From: Halalkalibacter oceani
GTDB lineage: Bacteria; Bacillota; Bacilli; Bacillales; Bacillaceae_D
NCBI RefSeq assembly: GCF_023715605.1
Contig: NZ_JAMBOL010000033.1
Location: 1 to 36,283, forward strand
Length of the DNA: 36,283 bases
Direction of reading: 5' to 3'
The notes beneath the pieces are model-generated. The model made no database searches and was not told the DNA's origin. It saw only the letters and a list, made by a program, of their open reading frames with translations. Positions 7,447 to 15,132 of the stretch are shown here, in pieces (position 1 is the first letter of the stretch; every line of letters starts with the position of its first letter). Position numbers and translations under genes: made by a program.

Positions 7447-7809
7447 ATGGAAAAATATATGGGTGAAGGTTGGTATCCGAAATACGGAAATCATGATGTG
7501 AAAATCAAGTTGCAATGGGGTAGATACAAAGGTGAAGTATTCACTAGTATGGGTGGGAATATAGCGGGAGCATCCATCATCAATAATATCGCTTCAAGCT
7601 TTGAAGAGGGTGATATCACTTTTAAACGAACACCTGAGAATGAAAAATACATTGACTTTGAAGATGGTGAGCGCAAATACGCTTACGCGGATTGCTTTAA
7701 ACTTTTCGATGGTGAAGACATTTTACGCATTGACGGGCATGATAAAGAGGAAATGAAAAAAATAATTGTTGGTATTGAAATCGTTAACTTCCAAGAAGAG
7801 AAGTTTTAA
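7447..7809 (+). CDS. Unknown 120 aa cytoplasmic protein
   Basis: Encodes 120 aa with AAAGGGTGAT upstream of the ATG. The protein is acidic and strand-rich, with no membrane segment or cysteine pair. Sequence such as KLQWGRYKGEVFTSMGGN suggests a small beta-barrel type fold, which is a guess. No family recognised. Confidence 0.6.
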   Translation: MEKYMGEGWYPKYGNHDVKIKLQWGRYKGEVFTSMGGNIAGASIINNIASSFEEGDITFKRTPENEKYIDFEDGERKYAYADCFKLFDGEDILRIDGHDKEEMKKIIVGIEIVNFQEEKF

Positions 7810-7828
7810 ATGTAAATAGGAGGTAAGA

Positions 7829-8125
7829 ATGCGTGGCTATGTAGGAATTATTATCTATATATTTGTCTGTCTTATTGCTCTTATCAAGGGACCCGTTGTA
7901 ATTGCACCATTAGCGATTTTACATCTATTTGCTTCGATACTACTATTAAGAGAGCGGATTCAGAAAAATAAAGAAGAAAAACGAAAAGAAAAGGAAAAAT
8001 CCTGTAGTTTTTGTAAAAAGCCTTTATTTGAAGGATTTGCACATATTTATTCCAATAGTCATCCCGGTCAATTAGAATATAAAAAAATCTGTCACCGATG
8101 TATTGACTCTCAAATGTCATATTAA
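7829..8125 (+). CDS. Small membrane protein with cytoplasmic zinc finger
   Basis: Encodes 98 aa, with AGGAGGT 5 nt before the ATG. Two hydrophobic stretches (residues about 4-19 and 24-42) are followed by a charged linker (KNKEEKRKEKEK) and a treble-clef-like finger with CSFC and CHRC about 29 residues apart. It ends in a terminator. It may tether a nucleic acid or protein partner to the membrane; no family recognised. Confidence 0.6.
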   Translation: MRGYVGIIIYIFVCLIALIKGPVVIAPLAILHLFASILLLRERIQKNKEEKRKEKEKSCSFCKKPLFEGFAHIYSNSHPGQLEYKKICHRCIDSQMSY

Positions 8126-8140
8126 GTGAATTAAAATTAT

Positions 8141-8163
8141 CACTCATTTTGAGTGTTTTTTAT
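8141..8163 (+). terminator. Intrinsic terminator before the topoisomerase gene
   Basis: CACTC-ATTTT-GAGTG stem (8141-8155) followed by six T residues. Confidence 0.75.
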
Positions 8164-8199
8164 TGTCTATAAATTAGTTTAAAGGAGGAAGGAAGATTA

Positions 8200-10512
8200 A
8201 TGTCGATCTTAATTATTACGGATAATCTTAGTAAGGGAGAAAAAATTGCTGCTTCTTTATTAAAAAATTTTCAAAGTGAAAAAGGATATCTAAACGGGAA
8301 TGGCTACTATATAACTTGGACAAGTGGTCATCTAATAGGACTTGCCCCCACAGGTTTTTATGATATTAAGTACGAAACATGGGACATCGCACACTTACCT
8401 ATTCTACCTAAGCCTTTTCAATGGATTATCGATCCAAAAATGATGGACCAAGTTAAAGTAATAAGGGAGCTAAGCGATCGATCTAATATGATTATCAATG
8501 CGTTGGAACCAGGACCAGAAGGTCAATATATTTTTGATTCCTTTTATAGGCATTTAAAGTTAACACATCCGGTAAAACGTTTATGGCTGAGTGATATGAC
8601 TCAGGAAGGAATTGTCCATGCCTATCAAAACATGAAAGCAAATGACTATTATCGCAGTTTAGGCGAAGCTGAAAGGGCTCGAGTACAAGCTGATTGGTTA
8701 ATTGGGATTAATGCAACACGGGCTATATCAACAAAGCATCAAGCTATGCTGTCAGTAGGGAGAGTACAGACGCCAGTGTTAGCAATGGTATATGATCGGA
8801 ATAAAGAAATTGAAAATTATGTATCTGATGCACTTTATGATGTTGTAGCGACTTTTACACAAGGGGAAACGACTTTTGAAGGTTCGCTTATTAATGAAGA
8901 GATAAAAAGTGACGAGCTGAAAGCATTAGAATGTGTAAAGGTTAATCAAAATGTTGATGTTTCATTAAAGTTGTATATTAGAAAAAGAGAAAAGATGGCG
9001 GCTCCACGATTGTTCAACTTGTCATCTCTTCAGTCAGAGGCAAATGAATTATATGGATTCTCCTTAAAAGAGACCCTGGATATTGCAACAGTTTTGTATG
9101 AAAAGCATGAATTAATTACTTACCCCGCAACAGACTCACAGTATGTGTCACCAGAAGATATAACTACCATGCATAAAGTATTTGATAAGTTAAATGGATT
9201 GGTAAAAATAAAGGGTATTGAATGGGCGAGGAAAGAAATTGTCACATCCGGTTGCCAGCGAATATGTCAAAGATCTGACTATCAACATGCTATCCTTCCC
9301 ACTGAAAAATTGCCGACAAACCAATTATCGGAAAATGAGAAAAAAATTTATATTTTAATTGTTCAACGTTTCTTCAGTCAGTTTTTTCCTCCCGCAAGAT
9401 ATGAAAAGCATGAAATGATTTATCAACTTAAGCATGAGTTTAAATCAGTCGTATCGGTTCTCATAGACCCTGGGTGGAAAGTAATTGAAAACCCTAAATT
9501 AAAATTGTCTACATTTAATGTCGATGAAACTAAACCAATTAGCCTGGTAAAATGTGAACTCAAAAAGACCAATCAAAAGCCTCCTTTACAGTATACAGAA
9601 GGCAACCTGGTTCAACGAATGCTAGTGGGTGGTAAAGAAATCGGTGGTAAAGAATTAAATGATTGGGATATGGAAGCTAGCATTGGGACAGCTAAAAGTA
9701 GGGCAGAGATTCTAACTGTCTTAAAATCCCCTCAGATTGGCTATTTGGTTGTTGATGATAATAAGCTATCCATTACAAAAAAAGGAAAGGCATTAATCGA
9801 ATTATTGCGTCAAACTGATGTGAAAACAATAACCGATCCACAAATGACCGGTGAATGGGAGAAGAAATTATATGCGATCGAAAGAGGGACCGGCAGGGCT
9901 GACCCTCTGCTGAGCAGTCTGGAAGCATTTATCTCCCTTTTTATAAATGAAATCAACCAAATGGAACCCCAGAGATTGTTTCTAAAAGACAGTTTGGGTA
10001 AATGTCCAGCATGTAGTGAGGGAGAAATTGTTGAAGGAAAAAAGGCATATGGTTGTAATCGGTTTAAAGAAGGGTGCGAGTTTAAACTTTGGAAAACGAT
10101 CAACCGTAAACAATTAAGTGAAGCACAAATTAAGCAATTGCTTACCCAAGGGTCTACCTCATTCTTGACATTCAAGTCAGCTGCAGGTAAAAGCTATGTT
10201 GCAAAACTTGTTGTAAAGGATTGGAAACAAGGGACCGTGACTTTAGATGATAAACTGTCAGAATGCCCCAAATGCAATACTGGTATGATAAAAGATAAAG
10301 GACCTTTATATGGGTGTACCCATTACCCGTCTTGTGATTTCAAAATTTTTAAGTCGATTAGTAGTCGTATAATTAGCCCAAATGAAGTGATTGATTTAAT
10401 CACTCAAACAAAAACAAGTAACTTAACAGGATTCCGAACTAAAAATGGGGACTTATATGATGCGTTTCTTTATTTAGATGAAAATTTAACTGTAAAAGAA
10501 AGGAGAGTTTAA
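8200..10512 (+). CDS. Type IA topoisomerase III-like protein with altered catalytic motifs
   Basis: Encodes 770 aa. The fold is clearly TopB-like: Toprim start MSILIITDNLSKG, GHLIGLAP (43-50), ADWLIGINATRA (164-175), SVGRVQTP (185-192), the tyrosine motif ITYPATDSQY (306-315, Tyr308) and two C-terminal Cys4 zinc ribbons (about 602-625 and 688-712). TopB normally relaxes and decatenates DNA through the active-site tyrosine. Here the usual N-terminal AEKPS is TDNLS, the usual TDAGREGE is LEPGPEGQ (102-109), and the usual TYPRTDS is TYPATDS. The catalytic Tyr and the Toprim Glu107 remain. Such enzymes are common on conjugative elements, where they may resolve transferred or replicating DNA. Activity is uncertain. 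Confidence 0.9.
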   Translation: MSILIITDNLSKGEKIAASLLKNFQSEKGYLNGNGYYITWTSGHLIGLAPTGFYDIKYETWDIAHLPILPKPFQWIIDPKMMDQVKVIRELSDRSNMIINALEPGPEGQYIFDSFYRHLKLTHPVKRLWLSDMTQEGIVHAYQNMKANDYYRSLGEAERARVQADWLIGINATRAISTKHQAMLSVGRVQTPVLAMVYDRNKEIENYVSDALYDVVATFTQGETTFEGSLINEEIKSDELKALECVKVNQNVDVSLKLYIRKREKMAAPRLFNLSSLQSEANELYGFSLKETLDIATVLYEKHELITYPATDSQYVSPEDITTMHKVFDKLNGLVKIKGIEWARKEIVTSGCQRICQRSDYQHAILPTEKLPTNQLSENEKKIYILIVQRFFSQFFPPARYEKHEMIYQLKHEFKSVVSVLIDPGWKVIENPKLKLSTFNVDETKPISLVKCELKKTNQKPPLQYTEGNLVQRMLVGGKEIGGKELNDWDMEASIGTAKSRAEILTVLKSPQIGYLVVDDNKLSITKKGKALIELLRQTDVKTITDPQMTGEWEKKLYAIERGTGRADPLLSSLEAFISLFINEINQMEPQRLFLKDSLGKCPACSEGEIVEGKKAYGCNRFKEGCEFKLWKTINRKQLSEAQIKQLLTQGSTSFLTFKSAAGKSYVAKLVVKDWKQGTVTLDDKLSECPKCNTGMIKDKGPLYGCTHYPSCDFKIFKSISSRIISPNEVIDLITQTKTSNLTGFRTKNGDLYDAFLYLDENLTVKERRV

Positions 10513-10614
10513 TCTGTTATGAAATTATTTTCAGAAATCTATTGAGATATACCATAATTTCTAGTATTATTAAATTGACAATAAAATTTTTAAAAGATTA
10601 CTTACAAGCTACCG

Positions 10615-10669
10615 AAACTCTCGGCGTTTGTTATTCATATGAGAATAACAAACGCCGAGAGTTTTTTAT
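10615..10669. terminator. Very long perfect hairpin terminator upstream of the transfer operon
   Basis: Positions 10615-10636 and 10643-10664 are perfectly complementary over 22 bp, around the 6 nt loop ATATGA, followed by T residues. The stem begins AAACTCTCGGCG and ends CGCCGAGAGTTT. A TTGACA at 10575-10580 lies upstream with only a weak -10. It ends the topoisomerase transcript and may also attenuate entry into the operon starting at 10691. Confidence 0.85.
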
Positions 10670-10690
10670 TTAATTACAGGAGGTGATTTG

Positions 10691-10897
10691 ATGGGATGCA
10701 GTAATCTTATCCCAGAGTTATTCAATATCGTTGAGGTTATTAAACCTCCCGATGAAGTTATTCGACAAATTAATGAACTAGAAAAAATCGAACAGCAATC
10801 ATTACTACATGATTTAAGTATGATGATCAAGGATGATATGACTATTTGTTTAATAACACACAAATTAAAGCAATGCAATATTTTTTTAGAGGAGTGA
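10691..10897 (+). CDS. Small cytoplasmic protein, first gene of the transfer operon
   Basis: Encodes 68 aa from the ATG at 10691, with a near-perfect AGGAGGTGAT at 10678-10687. All helical (IKPPDEVIRQINELEKIEQQ) with no membrane segment. Unknown family. Its stop lies 5 nt before the next start, inside that gene's ribosome site, so the two are translationally coupled. Confidence 0.6.
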   Translation: MGCSNLIPELFNIVEVIKPPDEVIRQINELEKIEQQSLLHDLSMMIKDDMTICLITHKLKQCNIFLEE

Positions 10898-10902
10898 TCA
10901 AT

Positions 10903-11088
10903 ATGGAATTTGAAAAGAGGAGAATGTATACCCCTTATGAACTGAAGCCCTGGGAAGTGATAAAGTTTAGTATTGTGTTGATAATTTGCTTAGGTTTCTT
11001 AGTTACATTTAATTTTGCGTTTAATAAAGAAACAAGGGATTTGGCACCGGTTGAGTATTACCCGGTGATTGCGGATAAATTACTTTAG
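10903..11088 (+). CDS. Single-pass membrane protein of the transfer operon
   Basis: Encodes 61 aa. The ATG at 10903 follows GAGGAGTGAT; a longer reading from 10846 overlaps the preceding gene without a ribosome site. One membrane helix lies at residues about 19-40 (VIKFSIVLIICLGFLVTFNF). It sits two genes before the coupling ATPase, which itself lacks membrane helices, so it may form part of its membrane anchor (inference). Confidence 0.6.
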   Translation: MEFEKRRMYTPYELKPWEVIKFSIVLIICLGFLVTFNFAFNKETRDLAPVEYYPVIADKLL

Positions 11089-11108
11089 TAAAAATGAGGG
11101 TAAAAGGA

Positions 11109-11642
11109 ATGGCGATATTAATCTATCTATCCATTTACTGTCTAAGTGTGTTATACACGCTGCTTACGTTGCCTGGTATTAAAATCGTACTACTTCTAGG
11201 GGTGCCTCTTATCTATATCACAACTAAGCATCTCTACAAAAATATAGGTAGGTATAGTACGGTACCGGCAGCCATGTGTTTATGGGTCACGTTATTAGCA
11301 TCTTGCAATCTTGCATTCGAGTGGCCAATTCAGAGGTTTTTATTTATGCTCATTATTTTAGTAACATCTTTCTTTGTTGGTATCGGAATGATTTTGAAAA
11401 TTCGTAAATACTATCATGAGAATCCGACAATTAAGATGCAAATAAAAAAAGAGCCTTCTTCCGTCTCAGAAACAATGGAGCAGTTGGATAAAAAAGTGCA
11501 ATTCAAGAAAAGTATGTTTCAGAGATACGGGTGGATTGGATTATTTATTGAACAAAAGGACATAGAGGAGCCTTCCTCTGATGAAGCACTCTTCTTCAAC
11601 TTAGGTGAACCTATAGAACTTAAAAAGGTAAAGGAAAAGTAG
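11109..11642 (+). CDS. Multi-pass membrane protein next to the coupling ATPase
   Basis: Encodes about 177 aa from the ATG at 11109; an ATG at 11094 is possible but GAGGG at 11096-11100 favours 11109. Three to four membrane helices fill residues about 1-95, followed by a charged cytoplasmic tail of about 80 residues (from KIRKYYHENP). The gene ends 18 nt before the VirD4-type ATPase, whose usual N-terminal membrane domain is missing. A split arrangement, with this protein as the anchor, is the simplest reading. No family recognised. Confidence 0.6.
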   Translation: MAILIYLSIYCLSVLYTLLTLPGIKIVLLLGVPLIYITTKHLYKNIGRYSTVPAAMCLWVTLLASCNLAFEWPIQRFLFMLIILVTSFFVGIGMILKIRKYYHENPTIKMQIKKEPSSVSETMEQLDKKVQFKKSMFQRYGWIGLFIEQKDIEEPSSDEALFFNLGEPIELKKVKEK

Positions 11643-11660
11643 TTGATTGGAGATGGGTAA

Positions 11661-13454
11661 ATGTCTTCTGGCAAGGAATTTTTAACATGGGGCGGTAAGG
11701 ATGCATTTACACACAGCTTAATTGTCGGCCCTACAAGATGTGGTAAGACTGCTACGGTGATCAAACCGATCATCGAAACGATATTGGAAGAAAGAGCAAA
11801 AGGGAAAAAAGTAGGATTATCTATCATTGAACCAAAAGGTGATGTTGTACGTGACGTAAAGGAAATTTGTGATGCAATTGGAGAACCGATGGTTTATATT
11901 GATCCATTAAACCCAAAAGAATCAGATACTATTAATGTGATGAAAGGGCCGACCTCGGATATTGCTGAAGCAACAGCCTCTGTACTGAAGTCGATGTTTG
12001 GAAAGCAAGAAGCCTTTTTCCAAACAGTTCAAGAATTATCTACTAGAAAAATCACCACGCTACTGAAAAGAATTTATGGAGATAATATGTATTTAGTTGA
12101 CGTTTTAGCTAACTTACGATCCGAGACAAAACTAAAACAAAATGTTGAGAGATTAAGGCAAATGAACACTGATCCGGAACTGGTAAGTACGTTTGACGAT
12201 GAACTATTGAACGGAAAAGATGCAGAAAAATTTAGACAGCATGTTTTGGGCTTACGTGCACAATTGGATAATCTTATGAGTAATGAATACCTAAAACCCT
12301 TAATATCTCAACCGAGTACATTTGATTTAGATGAACATTTCCGAAAAGGTGGAATTCTTGGCATTAATACAGCTATTGGTAAACTGGCAGCTGCAGGTGA
12401 TGCATTTGGCCAATTTGTAGCAATGCATCTTCAACTGGCAACTTTTCGGCGGGAAGGTACCGAACTAACGAGAATTCCTCATTACTTAATTGCAGATGAG
12501 TATTCTCGTTACATCAATCCGGACGTTGAACGTTTTTTGAGTATAGCTGCTGAATATCGCGTTGCAGGGATATTTGCGATTCAGTCAACAGGACAACTTG
12601 AAGTGGAGTCGGGAAAAATTAGTGCGAGGGCTATGAAAAAAGCCATTATGGATTCCACACGAAATAAAATCATCTTTGGTGGCCTGGCTGCTCAAACGGC
12701 TAAAGAACTATCTGAAGAATTAGGTAAGGATTTAGTTAGAGAGCGGGAACAAACTTTTGATGGTAATCCACTAAAACAGTTACACCCGCGGATGGTAAGA
12801 GATCGAGAGGTTGAAAAAGAAAGGTTTCCTTTTACCGTATTAATGGATGGGATACCAGCATATCATTTCATTCATAAATTAGTCATTAATGGTCAATCAA
12901 AGCCTCCAGGTATTGCCCGGGGCCGGTTTCTTCCACAGGACATAGAAGTAAGAAAAAAAAGAATAAAAAGGTTTCAAGAAGAGAGGCTAGAGGAGCGCTA
13001 TAAAATCTTGCAAGAAGAAGTGAATAATATTCCGAAATGGAAAGTAAAGGAATTGATTAAAAAGAAGAAAGAAATGACGATTTTAGCACACCGATTAAAC
13101 GAAAAAGAAGAAAAGCAGAAGCGTTTTCAGGAAGCTTTTAAAGAAAATCCTTTTGATAAGCATGAAGAGAGTACCGAGCAGGAATCAGTACCGACAATCA
13201 TTTATGAGTCATCAAAGCCTGTGAGGAAGAATGAAGTACCAACAGCTGTAGCAGCAGTTGCTTCCACAGCAACGATGCCTCTACTTACAGCCACGCAAAC
13301 TAATAACAAGGATACATCAAATGCCAAGGAGGAAGTTGAATCACCGGTTCATGAAATAGAAGAAGATATTCCTTTCGCCGAAGAAACATATGAAGAGGAA
13401 AACGTAGATACGCAGGATCCATTCGATTTTATGGAGTTTTTAAATAATGATTAG
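11661..13454 (+). CDS. VirD4/TraG-type conjugative coupling ATPase without membrane domain
   Basis: Encodes 597 aa. The Walker A motif GPTRCGKT is at residues 23-30, almost at the N-terminus; a Walker B motif, YLIADE, is at about 274-279. Other coupling-protein hallmarks are IIEPKGDVVRDV (about 55), DPLNP (about 82) and AIQSTGQLE (about 306). The family pumps the relaxase-DNA complex to the type IV secretion channel. Normally 2-4 membrane helices precede the ATPase; here it starts at the motor domain, and membrane genes lie just upstream. The C-terminal 170 residues are charged and low-complexity with an acidic end (DPFDFMEFLNND), likely a docking tail for substrate. No VirB4 gene is in the window. 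Confidence 0.9.
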   Translation: MSSGKEFLTWGGKDAFTHSLIVGPTRCGKTATVIKPIIETILEERAKGKKVGLSIIEPKGDVVRDVKEICDAIGEPMVYIDPLNPKESDTINVMKGPTSDIAEATASVLKSMFGKQEAFFQTVQELSTRKITTLLKRIYGDNMYLVDVLANLRSETKLKQNVERLRQMNTDPELVSTFDDELLNGKDAEKFRQHVLGLRAQLDNLMSNEYLKPLISQPSTFDLDEHFRKGGILGINTAIGKLAAAGDAFGQFVAMHLQLATFRREGTELTRIPHYLIADEYSRYINPDVERFLSIAAEYRVAGIFAIQSTGQLEVESGKISARAMKKAIMDSTRNKIIFGGLAAQTAKELSEELGKDLVREREQTFDGNPLKQLHPRMVRDREVEKERFPFTVLMDGIPAYHFIHKLVINGQSKPPGIARGRFLPQDIEVRKKRIKRFQEERLEERYKILQEEVNNIPKWKVKELIKKKKEMTILAHRLNEKEEKQKRFQEAFKENPFDKHEESTEQESVPTIIYESSKPVRKNEVPTAVAAVASTATMPLLTATQTNNKDTSNAKEEVESPVHEIEEDIPFAEETYEEENVDTQDPFDFMEFLNND

Positions 13455-13465
13455 GAGGCGATCGT

Positions 13466-14332
13466 ATGAGCGATCAATTAATTAATGTACTATCAGAAGG
13501 TAATGGAGTTGGAGATGTAACAACCGAGGCTTTGCAGGAAAAAGATTGGCAAGAAGTATATGCTGCAAGACAAACGAGAAAAATCTTGTTTGCAACACTT
13601 AGTGGAATTGAAACTCATACTCTTCGTGAAAATGAAATCGAGTGCGCCGTTGTTCGAATTGGCAGAGTAAAAGGACTGATTCCATTCGACTACATGGAAG
13701 TTAAAGACAAACGGCAAATGCGTAATATGATGGGCCAAAAATTAGGATTTCTAGTTATTGGCATTGATGAAGCAAACAAAATGTTTATTGGTTCCAGAAG
13801 CGGCGCATTAGAAGTCATGCAGAGCGCTACATGGAAAGAAATTCAGGCCAAAGGTGTAGGGACAGTCGTAAATGCGGAAGTTCGTTATGTCGCTCCTAAG
13901 TACGCTCTTGTTCAAATTGGCGGAATTGAAACAACTCTTGATATTTCAGAATTTGATTATGGCTGGGTTGATAATTTACGAGATAAAATTCAAGCCGGTG
14001 ATAATATTACTGTGAAAATTACTGAATTTGATCAAGAGAAGAAGGAATTAAAGATTAGCCGTAAAGCAACACAGCAAAATCCATGGGATTATGTCGATCA
14101 GCTTGTTAGTAAGAATTGTGAATATACTGGCACGGTATCAGGAGTCGTCAAATTTGGTAACTTTATTAACTTAGCCCCTGGTATTGATGCCTTAACCCCT
14201 CACATGAAGTTTGAAACTTTATCAAAGGGAGATTTGGTAGTGGTCCGCATTCGTGAAATTCGCCCTGAAAAGGAAGAAATATCAGCTAGTATTATTAAAA
14301 TCCTGCGTAAGAATCAAGTATTTACTTTGTAG
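13466..14332 (+). CDS. S1-repeat RNA/ssDNA-binding protein
   Basis: Encodes 288 aa, 11 nt after the coupling ATPase with AGGAGG upstream. Three S1/OB-like units follow one another: a divergent one at about 55-115, a good one at about 130-200 (GVGTVVNAEVRYVAPKYALV, ending LKISRKA) and a third at about 213-283 (YTGTVSGVVKFGNFINLAPG, then DALTPHMKF). It resembles a short ribosomal protein S1. S1 repeats bind RNA or single-stranded DNA. Its place between coupling ATPase and a relaxation-like protein suggests a role in transfer, for example holding the strand or its mRNA, rather than in the ribosome (inference). Confidence 0.85.
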   Translation: MSDQLINVLSEGNGVGDVTTEALQEKDWQEVYAARQTRKILFATLSGIETHTLRENEIECAVVRIGRVKGLIPFDYMEVKDKRQMRNMMGQKLGFLVIGIDEANKMFIGSRSGALEVMQSATWKEIQAKGVGTVVNAEVRYVAPKYALVQIGGIETTLDISEFDYGWVDNLRDKIQAGDNITVKITEFDQEKKELKISRKATQQNPWDYVDQLVSKNCEYTGTVSGVVKFGNFINLAPGIDALTPHMKFETLSKGDLVVVRIREIRPEKEEISASIIKILRKNQVFTL

Positions 14333-14341
14333 GTGATTCAA

Positions 14342-15097
14342 ATGATTGAATTTAACAGCCCGTTTTCTGCATTTCATGAGTGGAATATCAACTGGCAATT
14401 CATCCCTAGCTCACAAGAGGCAAGGAAGAATTGCATATACCACGAACGAGAGTATGAAGGCCGGGTCTTAGAAGCATTAAGCAAAGTTGGAGTGATGGGA
14501 GCTGTGCAACTTTCATCACTCTATCTAAAGAAAGATAAAAAGAAATTGAAAGATATGAGAAGAAAAGGGTTAATATTGCGGCATGACCTAAAACGAAATA
14601 ATGATGTTATACCAGTCTATACAATTGGGCTGGAAGGAGCTATGAGACTGAGGAGTAACCAGTTCATTAATTATTGGTTTCATTGGTCTGAATATGATTT
14701 ATTGCAACGCTTAACGTTTGTTCGCTTTATACAAAAGTTAAGTCAAACAATGGATGAGTTTTCATTTGATACGACTCATCCTCCTTTTATAGGGAAAATC
14801 AAAATAAAAGATCGTTTATTTCAGGTGTTAGTCATTCGGAATAATGAAGATGAAGTGCTTGATTACTTTAACAACCATACTTTTTCTGAGCCACTCTTTG
14901 TTATCGCAGAGCATGAAGTCTATTTGAACAAACTTAATTCTTTCTGGCCACATATAAAAGTCCGGATGACTCTTGATGCTGATTTGCATTATAAAGTTCC
15001 TTTGTCTGAAATGTTCTATATTTTTGACAAGGGGAAATGGGAAAAAGAATACCTGAAACGGCAGGAAATAAATAAAAAAAGAGCAGCTTCTCAATAA
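14342..15097 (+). CDS. Replication-relaxation-like protein (possible transfer DNA-binding protein)
   Basis: Encodes 251 aa; ATG 14342 is placed by AGGTGAT at 14331-14337, overlapping the previous stop. Residues about 38-105 form a winged helix (REYEGRVLEALSKVGVMGAV to VYTIGLEGAMRL). Residues about 120-235 form a mixed alpha/beta domain (FIGKIKIKDRLFQVLVIRNN). This order matches the replication-relaxation family (Replic_Relax) found on Gram-positive plasmids and conjugative elements, whose C-terminal part resembles a nuclease fold. I see no convincing catalytic triad. It may recognise the transfer or replication origin. Confidence 0.5.
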   Translation: MIEFNSPFSAFHEWNINWQFIPSSQEARKNCIYHEREYEGRVLEALSKVGVMGAVQLSSLYLKKDKKKLKDMRRKGLILRHDLKRNNDVIPVYTIGLEGAMRLRSNQFINYWFHWSEYDLLQRLTFVRFIQKLSQTMDEFSFDTTHPPFIGKIKIKDRLFQVLVIRNNEDEVLDYFNNHTFSEPLFVIAEHEVYLNKLNSFWPHIKVRMTLDADLHYKVPLSEMFYIFDKGKWEKEYLKRQEINKKRAASQ

Positions 15098-15113
15098 TGA
15101 ATTGGGAAGCTGC
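15083..15113 (+). promoter_or_regulatory. Hairpin overlapping the end of the relaxation-like gene
   Basis: GCAGCTTCTCAAT (15083-15095) pairs with ATTGGGAAGCTGC (15101-15113), 13 bp with one G-U. It covers the stop codon and is followed by only three T residues, so it is probably a weak terminator or an RNA-processing stem that sets expression of the peptidase gene. Confidence 0.6.
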
Positions 15114-15132
15114 TTTGGCATGAGGTGATTTA

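Noticed and set aside
14342-15097. Relaxase of the element
   Set aside because: No HUH motif (His-hydrophobic-His) or catalytic tyrosine pattern could be identified; the protein fits better as a winged-helix replication-relaxation-like protein, and no oriT-like nick region was found.
15083-15113. Strong terminator after the relaxation-like gene
   Set aside because: The stem is good but only three T residues follow and the peptidase gene starts 20 nt later, so it is listed as a hairpin, not a terminator.
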